The notes below the pieces were generated by a model, which did not search any database, was not told where the DNA came from, and saw only the letters and a program-made list of their open reading frames with translations. From positions 248,001-312,000 of the forward strand of contig NZ_OY764901.1 in NCBI RefSeq assembly GCF_963668665.1: DNA of 64,000 bases. The letters run 5' to 3'. This stretch comes from an uncultured Anaeromusa sp. (GTDB lineage Bacteria > Bacillota > Negativicutes > Anaeromusales > Anaeromusaceae). Shown in pieces: positions 25,859-34,813 of this stretch (position 1 is its first letter; every line of letters starts with the position of its first letter). The translations under genes were made by a program, and so were the position numbers.

Positions 25859-26650
25859 TCACTCATTCGTATCAGTCGACTCCGCTGGTTTGGTCTGCGA
25901 AGCGCCGGTGCTGGGGTTAGGGTTGGTAATGACTAGCCGGGCGCGTCCAGTGCCTTCCATGGCTTTGTCGTCCAAGTACAGATTCAGCGTATTACCGACA
26001 AGTACATTGCCGTCCTGAACAGCTCTGGCGTTGCCGGTCATGATGATCTTGCTGCGATCTTGACCGCTTTTTTCGCCATAATACGTAGCCAAATCAGACG
26101 TAGCGTCCAACTTGCGCGCCTCGCTGACAATGTGTACATTACCCGTACCTATGGCCCGGTCTTCCTTAAGGAACGCTTGGATATGATCCGCCGTCATATT
26201 GCCATCCGTCATAAAAATGGTTCCACCCTGCGGCGTAATGGCGATTTCACTTTCCTGGAAATATTCCACACGCGGGCCGATTAGCCGCTTGTCCCCTTTT
26301 ACAGCCACTACATTGCCCTGCGCAATGAGCTGCTTGCCGCCTACAGACCACAATTCCACGGATGTCATATTCAAATCCGGTCCGGTTACCTGCACACCAT
26401 TGCCGCCGCTGACATGAGCGTCTTGGGTTTTGCTGTTGTATTCTACTGTCTGTCCGGTCATGGTTTGCTGGCCGCGTACAACCTTTACGCCCCCCTTGGC
26501 TAGTACCATGCCTGTTGCCGAATCGTAATCAAAGGTATCGGCCGTTACTTCAGTCTTTTCTCCCGGCGCCGCCAGCGCTAGAAGCGAACTGCTGCAGACT
26601 AGCGCTAACGCCAAGGCCATTGCCATTTTTTTACTTTTCCAGAATTTCAT
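25859..26650 (-). CDS. lptA: periplasmic LPS transport protein LptA/OstA-like
   Basis: 263 residues, longer than E. coli LptA (185). Signal peptide (ALALALVCSSSLLALAA), then repeated OstA beta-strand units: VTADTFDYDSATGMVLAKGG, TMTGQTVEYNSKTQDAHVSG, ITPQGGTIFMTDGNMTADHI. The tail is Pro/Thr/Ser-rich. It would form the periplasmic bridge between LptC and LptD. It follows lptC by 17 bp. Confidence 0.9.
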   Translation of the reverse strand: MKFWKSKKMAMALALALVCSSSLLALAAPGEKTEVTADTFDYDSATGMVLAKGGVKVVRGQQTMTGQTVEYNSKTQDAHVSGGNGVQVTGPDLNMTSVELWSVGGKQLIAQGNVVAVKGDKRLIGPRVEYFQESEIAITPQGGTIFMTDGNMTADHIQAFLKEDRAIGTGNVHIVSEARKLDATSDLATYYGEKSGQDRSKIIMTGNARAVQDGNVLVGNTLNLYLDDKAMEGTGRARLVITNPNPSTGASQTKPAESTDTNE

Positions 26651-26667
26651 ACTCCAGCCTCTCCTTC

Positions 26668-27207
26668 CTATTGCTTCACATAACGGGCATTGCCAATAAC
26701 CTTAGATTTTTGAAAATCCCGGTCACTTTCAATGCGGTCGCCACTGACTTGTGATTCCTTGCGGTTAAGCTGCGCTTGCCCTTGCCCGTAAATACGCTCT
26801 TCTTTCGCAAGCCAGCCCATTTCTTTTGCTACAAAAGTGTCGCCATCACTGGATACCGCTTTGACATCTCCTGTAAAACGCAGAGTTTGTTCTTTAGGAA
26901 CATACACGCCCACTGGCGCTGTCAAAATCACGGTTCCTCCTTGCGGTCGGTAGAAAACACCACGCACATTCTGCAGGGTAATCTCCTGGCTATTTTTGCT
27001 GCCCCGCATGCTCTGCGCCGTCACTTCCCAGACCAGCTTACCGTCCTTGCTTTCGGAAATGGTGTTTCCCTCCATGAAGATGGGTTCTTCTTCCGTTTGG
27101 ACTACTTCCTTCGGCGGATCCGGGAACTCTTCACGCCATAAATAGTACGCGCCAAAAAGCACGCTAGCAGCCATAAAACTTATTAAAAGCCAGCGGCCCT
27201 TTTTCAT
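26668..27207 (-). CDS. lptC: LPS export protein LptC
   Basis: 179 residues. One N-terminal membrane anchor (LLISFMAASVLFGAYYLW) is followed by a jellyroll with LVWEVTAQSM and FTGDVKAVSSDGDTFVAKEM. It takes LPS from LptF/G and hands it to LptA. Its ATG overlaps the lpxL stop codon by 4 bp. Confidence 0.88.
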   Translation of the reverse strand: MKKGRWLLISFMAASVLFGAYYLWREEFPDPPKEVVQTEEEPIFMEGNTISESKDGKLVWEVTAQSMRGSKNSQEITLQNVRGVFYRPQGGTVILTAPVGVYVPKEQTLRFTGDVKAVSSDGDTFVAKEMGWLAKEERIYGQGQAQLNRKESQVSGDRIESDRDFQKSKVIGNARYVKQ

Positions 27208-28100
27208 GCTTCTTCACAGCTCCCATCCACCTTAGTATTCCAACGCTTTTGGAACCAAATCCATTCATCAGGATGTTCCCGAATAACTTCTTCCAATAAC
27301 TGCGTCATTTTCAAAGTCAACCGCCGCAAGTCTTCTTTTTCTTCTCCCGTATTTTCGTATTCCAATGGAGGATAAATCAGCACCCTATGGCCGCTATAAT
27401 CTGGTTTATGCACGATAAATACAGGCATCACCGGCGCTTTAAACTTGCGTGCAAAAACAGCCGGCCCCAGAGGCGTCGAAGCCGGTTTTCCGAAAAAATC
27501 CAGGAAAAGGCCATCAACGCCAGCGTCTTGGTCTGCCAAAAATCCTAGAATTTTCCCCTTTTTCATCGCCTTAGCCGCCCCGATCAGTTCCGTCGTTCCC
27601 CGGGCAAAAATTTCGATGCCCACTCGCTCTCGATATTCATTGAGCAGCCGGGTATGCTGATCATTCGGCTGGCGCTTGATTACGCTTGTCATCGGAAACC
27701 CAGCCATAGACAAGGCCGCTCCCAGCCATTCCCAATTGCCGATATGAGCGGTTAAAAAGACTACTCCGTGCCCTCTGGCTACAGCGTCTTCTAAATACTG
27801 TCGGTTTTCAATCTCCACGAGCTGGGAAATTCGTTGCGCATCCAGTTTCGGTGTAAACATAATTTCCAAAAAGGTCTGTCCCAGGTTACCGCAAAGTCGT
27901 CTCATTACTGCAGCAGCAGCTTCTTGGGAGAGTCCGAGGCGTTCTTTCATTTGCCGAATACCACGACGTCGCTGCTTGGGGGCAATGTACCAATACAAAA
28001 AGCCTAAGGAGCGTCCCAACTTGACAACGCATGCATACGGCAGCAAACAAATCAGCCGACTCAGCGCTTTCAACAAATGATATTGCCATTCATTGCTCAT
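27204..28100 (-). CDS. lpxL: lipid A acyltransferase, HtrB/LpxL family
   Basis: About 298 residues. The HX4E active site is HIGNWE in LTAHIGNWEWLGAAL. FLADQDAG and the C-terminal PDEWIWFQKRW are also typical. A single N-terminal hydrophobic helix anchors it at the inner membrane, where it adds a secondary acyl chain to Kdo-lipid A. The second ATG (28100) has AGGAGG at 8 bases; the first (28106) is too close to it. A paralogue is at 41036. Confidence 0.9.
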   Translation of the reverse strand: MSNEWQYHLLKALSRLICLLPYACVVKLGRSLGFLYWYIAPKQRRRGIRQMKERLGLSQEAAAAVMRRLCGNLGQTFLEIMFTPKLDAQRISQLVEIENRQYLEDAVARGHGVVFLTAHIGNWEWLGAALSMAGFPMTSVIKRQPNDQHTRLLNEYRERVGIEIFARGTTELIGAAKAMKKGKILGFLADQDAGVDGLFLDFFGKPASTPLGPAVFARKFKAPVMPVFIVHKPDYSGHRVLIYPPLEYENTGEEKEDLRRLTLKMTQLLEEVIREHPDEWIWFQKRWNTKVDGSCEEA

Positions 28101-28123
28101 GGTCATGCCCTCCTTTCACAGCA

Positions 28124-28152
28124 ATTATATTACCACTGCTTCTAATCATAAA
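28124..28152 (-). promoter_or_regulatory. possible promoter before lpxL
   Basis: TATAAT (28124-28129) with a poor -35 (TTTATG) 17 bp upstream, in the 66-bp gap between kdsC and lpxL. Confidence 0.35.
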
Positions 28153-28166
28153 ATGAAAAGTATCCA

Positions 28167-28739
28167 CTACTGACGAGTATGCTGCTGGCCGCTGCCCTCC
28201 ACATAGGATTGGACAATCCCATCCCAAAGGCCCTGGCTGCGCAAAATAAACTCCAAAATATCTCGCACGCCGCCGCCGCCGCCGCGATGTGCGGAAATGT
28301 AATGACAACGCTGCGCTACCTCAGGTACCGAGTTAGCCACGCCGCAGGCAAATCCCACCTGTACTAAGGCAGGAAGATCGTTTAAATCATCGCCCACATA
28401 CGCAACCTCTTCTACGCCCAGACCATGCTTATCCATCAATTCCCGCAAAGCCGTCTGTTTGTCCAGCGTCCCTTGATAAACATCGCAAATTTTTAGTTCA
28501 GCGCTGCGCAAGCGAACCATTTCACTTTCCCGCCCTGTAATGATGGCCGTTTTGATTCCTGCACGCTGCGTCACCGCAATGCCCAAGCCGTCTTGCACGA
28601 AAAATTCTTTCATTACTTCGCCATCTTTGCCGATGGCAATTTGGCCGCTTGTCAGCACGCCATCCACATCAAAAACCACCAGCCGCACCTTGGAAGCTCG
28701 GGCGTTTGCGTCATTCGTCTGCTTGATTGGTATATCCAT
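28167..28739 (-). CDS. kdsC: 3-deoxy-D-manno-octulosonate 8-phosphate phosphatase
   Basis: 190 residues, HAD superfamily. Catalytic FDVDGVLTSG, then TGRES, and YVGDDLNDLP as the metal-binding motif. It removes phosphate from Kdo 8-phosphate. A Gly-rich stretch (HRGGGGGVRDILE) near the C-terminus is usual in KdsC. It follows kdsA by 29 bp. AGGAG precedes the ATG at 11-12 bases. Confidence 0.93.
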   Translation of the reverse strand: MDIPIKQTNDANARASKVRLVVFDVDGVLTSGQIAIGKDGEVMKEFFVQDGLGIAVTQRAGIKTAIITGRESEMVRLRSAELKICDVYQGTLDKQTALRELMDKHGLGVEEVAYVGDDLNDLPALVQVGFACGVANSVPEVAQRCHYISAHRGGGGGVRDILEFILRSQGLWDGIVQSYVEGSGQQHTRQ

Positions 28740-28768
28740 GTTATTATACCACTCCTTGGCACGAATTT

Positions 28769-29593
28769 TTATTTATGTTTTCTAGCAATGCCGTCAATAG
28801 CCTGGATATCAAGAAGCAGTTCTTCCAATTGATCCAGATACACCATGTTCGGCCCGTCGCATAACGCCTCTTCCGGATTGTCATGCACTTCTAAAAATAA
28901 AGCATCCACACCGACCGCAGCCGCAGCTCTGGCTAAATGTCCGACATATTCGCGCTGCCCCGCTGACGCCGTGCCCGCCCCGCCTGGTAATTGCACGCTA
29001 TGGGTCGCGTCAAACACAACGGGATAGCCAAAGGAGCGCATAATCGGCAAGGCCCGCATATCAACAACTAAATTGTTATAACCTAAGCTAAAACCGCGTT
29101 CCGTAAGTAAAATATTTTCACAGCCTGCTTCTTCGAGCTTACGCACAACGTTTTTCATATCATTGGGCGCCAAGAACTGTCCTTTTTTCACATTGACGGC
29201 AACGCCGCTTTTCCCGGCTGCAAAGAGCAAATCCGTCTGCCGCGAGAGAAAAGCCGGAATCTGCAAGACGTCCAGCACTTTAGCAGCCGGCTCTACTTGG
29301 GTAATTTCATGAATATCACTCAAAACAGGCAAGCCTAATTCGGTTTTAATTTTTTGAAGCATGCCAAGTCCTTCTTCCAATCCCGGTCCGCGGAAGGAAT
29401 TATAGGAAGAACGGTTGGCTTTATCAAAGGATGCTTTGAAAATATACGGCATGCCTAGGCGTTCTGTAATGGCCTTGATCCCGCGGCCAATACGAAGTGT
29501 CCGTTCGTAGTCTTCAATTACGCAAGGCCCTGCAATCAGAGCGATCGGGCGCTGTGCGCCAAGCTCCAAAGAACCAATTTTCACAGTATGCAT
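28769..29593 (-). CDS. kdsA: 2-dehydro-3-deoxyphosphooctonate aldolase (Kdo 8-P synthase)
   Basis: 274 residues. Condenses arabinose 5-phosphate with PEP. Motifs: [45 protein letters not shown] and [12 protein letters not shown]. The ATG at 29593 has AAGGAGG 6 bases upstream; a TTG two codons earlier is not needed. KdsD, which makes the arabinose 5-phosphate, is not seen in this window. Confidence 0.95.
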   Translation of the reverse strand: MHTVKIGSLELGAQRPIALIAGPCVIEDYERTLRIGRGIKAITERLGMPYIFKASFDKANRSSYNSFRGPGLEEGLGMLQKIKTELGLPVLSDIHEITQVEPAAKVLDVLQIPAFLSRQTDLLFAAGKSGVAVNVKKGQFLAPNDMKNVVRKLEEAGCENILLTERGFSLGYNNLVVDMRALPIMRSFGYPVVFDATHSVQLPGGAGTASAGQREYVGHLARAAAAVGVDALFLEVHDNPEEALCDGPNMVYLDQLEELLLDIQAIDGIARKHK

Positions 29594-29634
29594 AGTCAAC
29601 CTCCTTAGGGTATGAAAATATGGAGTACGAGTTT

Positions 29635-29832
29635 CGAACAGGAGTAGAGTGAGTAGAGGGAGGGTATGGGGTTGGGGAATATCTACTTTGAATATGAAAA
29701 TATAGAGTATGAGTTCCGAAAAAATTTTAAGAAGTATATGTTTCGAACAAGAGCAGCGAAAATACAGCGAGGGTACAGGGTATGAAACGATCCAGTTCGT
29801 GCCCTCCCTTTACTCCCTCTACTCCTGTTCAA
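29635..29832. repeat. two left arms and one right arm (locus 11)
   Basis: Left arms start at 29635 (TTTCGAACAGGAGTAGAGTG) and 29741 (TTTCGAACAAGAGCAGCG). The right arm, ACTCCCTCTACTCCTGTTCAA, ends at 29832, seven bases before the kdsB stop. No gene is seen in the 246-bp gap. Confidence 0.72.
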
Positions 29833-29839
29833 AATTCAA

Positions 29840-30571
29840 TCATTTCCCCCTGCTCAGCAGGATTGCTTCCACGCGTTTGAGGTCTTCCGGCGTATCGACG
29901 CCAACGGAGGCGTGTTCGGTAGGGAGAACCAGAATTTTATGACCATATTCCAGCGCCCGCAGCTGTTCGAGCGATTCCGTTTGCTCCAAGGGAGTCGGCT
30001 TCATCGCCGCGTATTCCAACAAAAAATCACGCCGATATCCGTAAAGGCCCAGGTGTTTATAGGCTTGAACCAAGCCTGGTTTACGGGGAAAGGGAATCAA
30101 AGAACGCGAGAAATACATAGCATAGCCTTTCTGATCCAGCACCACTTTGACCACGCTGTCCTGCGCCGCTTCTTCCGGCAGCAGGGGCGTGCACAAGGTA
30201 GCCATTTGCAAAGCAGGTCGCTCTACAAAAGCTGCTGCCAAGGCTTCAATAACTTGCGGTTCCACGAGGGGCTCATCACCTTGAACATTGATGATAATAT
30301 CCGCATCCGTGTATTTACGGGCCACTTCCGCCAACCGGTCCGTTCCTGTAGGATGAGCGCTAGAGGTCAATATCGCCTGGCCGCCGAAGACTTCTACCGC
30401 TTTTACAATGCGTTCGTCATCCGTAGCTACCAAAACTTCTTGAACCCCCCGCGCTTGGACGGCTTGTTCGTATACATGCTGAATCATCGGCTTACCCGCC
30501 AACAACGCCAGCGGCTTTCCCGGCAGCCTTGTGGATGCATAACGCGCCGGAATCACACATACGGTTTTCAT
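29840..30571 (-). CDS. kdsB: 3-deoxy-manno-octulosonate cytidylyltransferase
   Basis: 243 residues from the ATG at 30571. Activates Kdo as CMP-Kdo. Motifs: IPARYASTRLPGKPLA, LVATDDERI, TGTDRLAEV, NVQGDEPLV and the C-terminal EHASVGVDTPEDL. The start overlaps the lpxK stop (ATGA), so the two are translationally coupled. Confidence 0.95.
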   Translation of the reverse strand: MKTVCVIPARYASTRLPGKPLALLAGKPMIQHVYEQAVQARGVQEVLVATDDERIVKAVEVFGGQAILTSSAHPTGTDRLAEVARKYTDADIIINVQGDEPLVEPQVIEALAAAFVERPALQMATLCTPLLPEEAAQDSVVKVVLDQKGYAMYFSRSLIPFPRKPGLVQAYKHLGLYGYRRDFLLEYAAMKPTPLEQTESLEQLRALEYGHKILVLPTEHASVGVDTPEDLKRVEAILLSRGK

Positions 30572-31731
30572 ACTTCTCGTTTCTCCCCTTCCACCACTCG
30601 GCGAATGAGCTCCAAGAGTTGTTCGTAGCAACCGTCCATAAACCGCAATTCAATCCCTAAAATATAGACGGGCAAAGGACGATCCGAGTGAATAAATTCC
30701 GCCGGTATCTTTACGGCGTCTTTTTCGGTTGTAATAATGGCTTTTACACCGGCTTCCACCGCTTCTTGCATGACCTGCTGCATTTCCGCCATCGTATAGT
30801 CATGGTGGTCCTCATACCGAGCGGAAGCAACCACACAGGCGCCGATGTCGGAAATAGTTTGTTCAAAGGAAGAAGGATTGCCAATAGCGGAAAGCGCCAT
30901 GACCTTGACTCCTGCGATTTCAGAAAGAGGCATTTTTTGCGGCGGATGACCTTGGTACCATTCTCGTATTTCAATACAATGCCTTGGTTGATGTACGCTT
31001 TCAATAATCGCCGCATCCTGATTGTATTGATGCACTGTACTGCGGATAATCTCCCTCGTATCCGGACTGGATTGGTCTACTTTGGTCAGCAAACAAGCAT
31101 GGGCTCTATCCAGATGGGCCAAGGGTTCTCGCAAAGTGCCGCGCGGCAGCAAATAACGATTGCCAAATACATTCAACGTATCAATCAAAACAATATCCAA
31201 ATCCCGCATAAGCTGCCAATGCTGGTAGCCATCATCCAAAATGACAACCTGTGCCTTCAACTCTCTAACGGCATATTCGCCGGTAATCGCTCGGTTCCGC
31301 CCGATTACGACCGGCACGCCCGGCAGATTTTTAGCTAATAAAAACGCTTCGTCGCCGGCTTCGCTGGCCGTCATAAAGGTTCGCTTTCCATCGGAAACAA
31401 GCCCTACGGTGCCCCGCCACTTCGCCCGGTAACCCCTATTCAAAAGCACGACCCGATAGCCCATATCGCGAATAATCGCCGCCAACCGTTGCGCCGTCGG
31501 CGTCTTGCCTGTGCCGCCTACGGTAACGTTGCCTAAGCTAATGACTTTACAGGGAAGCTTATACCGCTTTCGTAAGCCCCACCGATACAAGTTGAGCTTG
31601 AAAGTCAGACCGGCGCCGTAAAGCCAGGAAGAAACACGCAAGAATAGCAAGATAAGCTTTCCCAGTATTCCTGTTTCCTTCCCATGTACTAATTGATATA
31701 AATATGCCTGAATCGCTTCTCGTTGGCGCAT
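30568..31731 (-). CDS. lpxK: tetraacyldisaccharide 4'-kinase
   Basis: About 387 residues from the ATG at 31731, which has AAGGCGG upstream; the frame is open for a further 38 codons, but these look unrelated. Phosphorylates the 4' position of the lipid A precursor. P-loop ISLGNVTVGGTGKTPTAQR, LLNRGYRAK, DDGYQHWQL and ITTEKDAVK are present. An N-terminal hydrophobic helix anchors it to the inner membrane. It lies 46 bp after waaA. Confidence 0.92.
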   Translation of the reverse strand: MRQREAIQAYLYQLVHGKETGILGKLILLFLRVSSWLYGAGLTFKLNLYRWGLRKRYKLPCKVISLGNVTVGGTGKTPTAQRLAAIIRDMGYRVVLLNRGYRAKWRGTVGLVSDGKRTFMTASEAGDEAFLLAKNLPGVPVVIGRNRAITGEYAVRELKAQVVILDDGYQHWQLMRDLDIVLIDTLNVFGNRYLLPRGTLREPLAHLDRAHACLLTKVDQSSPDTREIIRSTVHQYNQDAAIIESVHQPRHCIEIREWYQGHPPQKMPLSEIAGVKVMALSAIGNPSSFEQTISDIGACVVASARYEDHHDYTMAEMQQVMQEAVEAGVKAIITTEKDAVKIPAEFIHSDRPLPVYILGIELRFMDGCYEQLLELIRRVVEGEKREV

Positions 31732-31777
31732 ACATGCCCCGCCTTCTCTCGTAGTTGGCTCCATTCGAAAGGCTTCG

Positions 31778-33064
31778 CTATTTTTGCAAAAGTTCCTGCA
31801 AATAGCAAATGCTTCGCCGAGAAGCCCCCTTATTTTCGCGGACAATATCCAGAGTCAACGCTTCCATGCGCTGGCGCTCCTTGCTGTCTTGCAGCAAATG
31901 CAACACGGTTTCTGTTAGCTCCTGCGCATCACAGACCGTACTACACGCCTGCCGTCCAGAAAATAAAGCATACGTTTCTTTAAAATTGAACATATGAGGA
32001 CCGATCAAAATTGCCTTGCCATGCGCCGCCGGTTCTAAAATGTTATGACCTCCATGAGCCACCAAGCTGCCGCCGACAAAGACAACGTCACCAACACTAT
32101 AAATGCGTCCTAATTCCCCAATAGTATCCAGAATAACCACGCTGCCTTGACCGCCCTGATTGGCTTGTTGCGTACGACGACGTACAGGCAAGCCCTTAGT
32201 CAAACAGAGCTTCACTAACTCATCTACGCGTAAAATTTCTCGGGGCGCTAAAATTAAGGCCGCTTGAGGATATTGTTGCCGCACCTTTAAAAAAGCCGTA
32301 AGCAATATTTCCTCTTCACCCTCATGCGTGCTGCCGGCAACCAATATCGGCTCATGTCCTGTAAGAGTCAGCTCTCTTTTCAAACCTTCTCTTTCTTCAG
32401 GCGATACATGCGTGTAGGTCTGGTCAAACTTGGTGTTGCCTGTTACTACCACTCTATGCGGGTCAGCGCCTAGTTGAATAATATATTGCTCATCAATCGC
32501 AGATTGCATGCAAAAACGTTCCACTGTATCCAGCATGTCCCGCAAAATACCTTTAAGATAATGATACCGTTTCACGCTACGATCACTAATTCGCCCGTTT
32601 ACCATCATTACCGGAATCTTGTATTGTCTAGCCGCATACAAGAAATTGGGCCATAGCTCGGTTTCTACCAACAAAAAAGCTTGAGGCCGAACTTGGGCAA
32701 GCACTCTGCGCGGCAACCATGGTAAATCCAAGGGAAAAAAGATCAGTCCGTCCACATCCGTCAGAATGCGTTTGGCCATGGAATACCCGCTGGCTGTGAC
32801 AACCGATACCAACACAGGCGTTCCCGGCATGGCTTTCTTCAGTTCTTTCACCAAAGGGCTGGTAGCAACAATCTCGCCTACTGACGCCGCATGCAGCCAA
32901 ATGCAGTTTTTATGCGCCACTTTATCCAGCGCATGCGCCGGCAAACAACCGAAACTTTGGCGCAATCGTTCGGCAAAGCCTTCTTGCCGGAGGCACCGAT
33001 AGGCAAATACCGGCATGGCGGCTATCACTAGTATAACAGTCATGAGATTGTAAAAAAAGCGCAT
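31778..33064 (-). CDS. waaA: 3-deoxy-D-manno-octulosonic acid transferase
   Basis: 428 residues. GT-B enzyme adding Kdo to lipid IVA. N-terminal membrane helix, then WLHAASVGEIVATSPLVKEL with the catalytic Glu, LVETELWPN, GNTKFDQ and the C-terminal VAHGGHNILEPAAHGK. It starts 3 bp before the msbA stop is reached. Number of Kdo residues added cannot be read from sequence. Confidence 0.94.
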   Translation of the reverse strand: MRFFYNLMTVILVIAAMPVFAYRCLRQEGFAERLRQSFGCLPAHALDKVAHKNCIWLHAASVGEIVATSPLVKELKKAMPGTPVLVSVVTASGYSMAKRILTDVDGLIFFPLDLPWLPRRVLAQVRPQAFLLVETELWPNFLYAARQYKIPVMMVNGRISDRSVKRYHYLKGILRDMLDTVERFCMQSAIDEQYIIQLGADPHRVVVTGNTKFDQTYTHVSPEEREGLKRELTLTGHEPILVAGSTHEGEEEILLTAFLKVRQQYPQAALILAPREILRVDELVKLCLTKGLPVRRRTQQANQGGQGSVVILDTIGELGRIYSVGDVVFVGGSLVAHGGHNILEPAAHGKAILIGPHMFNFKETYALFSGRQACSTVCDAQELTETVLHLLQDSKERQRMEALTLDIVRENKGASRRSICYLQELLQK

Positions 33065-33067
33065 CTT

Positions 33068-34813
33068 CTAAACCCCGCTGCTTTCTGTCCCAGTATCGCG
33101 AAACTGAACCTGATACAACTTCTGATACAAACCGCCAGCCTGCAGCAATGCTTCATGAGAGCCCATCTCCACGATCCGTCCCTGATCCATAACCAAAATG
33201 CAATCCGCCCGGACAATCGTTGACAGTCTATGGGCGATAACCACGGAGGTACGCCCTACCATCAGTTTATCCAAAGCGTCCTGCACCAACTGTTCGCTTT
33301 CCACATCCAAAGCCGACGTAGCTTCGTCCAAAATCAGCAAGCGCGGATCCCGCAAGATAGCCCGGGCAATCGCAATACGTTGCCGCTGACCGCCGGAAAG
33401 CATGCAGCCCCGTTCGCCAATAGGAGTCTCATAGCCTTGAGGCATAGCTGTAATAAAGTCATGCGCATTAGCTGCTTTAGCAGCTGCTATGACCTCTGCC
33501 TGTGTTGCCTCCAAACGACCGTAGCGAATGTTTTCATACACGGAACGATTAAAAAGCACCGTTTCTTGCGGCACAATGGCCATTTGTTCCCGCAGCGACT
33601 TTTGCGTCACCGTGCGGATATCAACGCCATCCAGATAAATTGTCCCTTGCTGGGGATCATAAAACCGCGGAATCAGGGCGGCTATGGTCGTCTTACCCGC
33701 GCCTGAAGGACCGACAATGGCAATCATCTGCCCGGGATGGGCTTCAAAAAACACCTGACGCAAAGCCGGTTCTCCCGGATTATAGGAAAAGTCGACCCCT
33801 TCAAATACCAAATGCCCCTGGGATTTTTGCAACACTACCGCCCCCGGCGCGTCCTGCACATCCGGTTGGGTATCAATCACTTCAAAGACACGCTGGGCTG
33901 CCGCTAAAGCGCGCTGTACCACTCCGTAGGATTTGCTGATTCTTTTGACCGGATTCGATAAATTTACAGCATAAATCAAGAAAGCAATTAACGCGCCTGC
34001 CGTCAAATCCCCATGAATAACTTCCCAGCCTCCATACCAGATAATCAGCGTCACGCCGATCGCCGCTAAAAATTCGATTAAAGGAGTCAGCGTAGCCATA
34101 AGCTGGGCGTTTTTCATTTGCGCCCGAAAGTTGGAAAAGTTCTCCTTTTGAAAGCGTTCAATTTCAAACTCTTCTCGGGCAAAGGACTTGATAACTCGAA
34201 TAGAGGAAATGGCCTCTTGCAAAACCGACGTAATATCAGCCACCTTAACCTGCATTACATTGCCGGAAGCGCGCAGTTTTTTACCGAACACATTAATAGT
34301 TTGCCCAACCAAGGGCACCGTAATGAAGGTAAATAGAGCAAGCTTCCAGTGTAAAAAGAACATAGCGCCAATGGAGCCGATCAGAATAACGCTCTCCGTA
34401 ATCAACTCAATCAGAGTATCCGCCAACGCTCCTTGCACAGCCGCTACGTCATTAGTAACATGACTCATAATATTTCCGGTAGAGTTGCGCGAATAAAAAG
34501 AGAGCGACAATCTTTGCAAATGGCGATAGATGTCTTCGCGTATATCGATGACAATTCTTTGTCCCACATAGGCCATCAAATAACTTTGCCCGTAGAAAAA
34601 AATGCCTCGTAGCAAAAAAACCACGACGATGCCGCCTGCAATGAGATTGAGCATCATCATATCTTTCTCGGCTAAGACTCTATCGATCACGTCTTTAATA
34701 ATCCAAGGAACGTATAAGTTTGCCGCCGAAGCCAGGACTATGCAAAAAATCGCCGTTCCCAAACGAGGCAAATAAGGCCGCAAATATTTTAGCAGCCGCA
34801 TATAGCTATTCAT
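33068..34813 (-). CDS. msbA: lipid A-core flippase, ABC transporter MsbA
   Basis: 581 residues: six membrane helices (about 1-320) and one ATPase domain. Walker A VGPSGAGKTT, signature LSGGQRQRIAIARA, Walker B LLILDEATSALD, H-loop IAHRLST. Works as a homodimer moving core-lipid A across the inner membrane. The context (lpxB, waaA, lpxK) supports MsbA over a generic multidrug half-transporter. AGGAGG precedes the ATG, which overlaps lpxB by 8 bp. Confidence 0.92.
   Translation of the reverse strand: MNSYMRLLKYLRPYLPRLGTAIFCIVLASAANLYVPWIIKDVIDRVLAEKDMMMLNLIAGGIVVVFLLRGIFFYGQSYLMAYVGQRIVIDIREDIYRHLQRLSLSFYSRNSTGNIMSHVTNDVAAVQGALADTLIELITESVILIGSIGAMFFLHWKLALFTFITVPLVGQTINVFGKKLRASGNVMQVKVADITSVLQEAISSIRVIKSFAREEFEIERFQKENFSNFRAQMKNAQLMATLTPLIEFLAAIGVTLIIWYGGWEVIHGDLTAGALIAFLIYAVNLSNPVKRISKSYGVVQRALAAAQRVFEVIDTQPDVQDAPGAVVLQKSQGHLVFEGVDFSYNPGEPALRQVFFEAHPGQMIAIVGPSGAGKTTIAALIPRFYDPQQGTIYLDGVDIRTVTQKSLREQMAIVPQETVLFNRSVYENIRYGRLEATQAEVIAAAKAANAHDFITAMPQGYETPIGERGCMLSGGQRQRIAIARAILRDPRLLILDEATSALDVESEQLVQDALDKLMVGRTSVVIAHRLSTIVRADCILVMDQGRIVEMGSHEALLQAGGLYQKLYQVQFRDTGTESSGV

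Noticed and set aside
28743..28748. TATAAT just before kdsC
   Set aside because: A start from here would fall at or after the kdsC ATG, and the -35 position reads TAAAAA.
29912..30628. 238-codon plus-strand frame opposite kdsB
   Set aside because: Antisense shadow of kdsB with no recognisable features.
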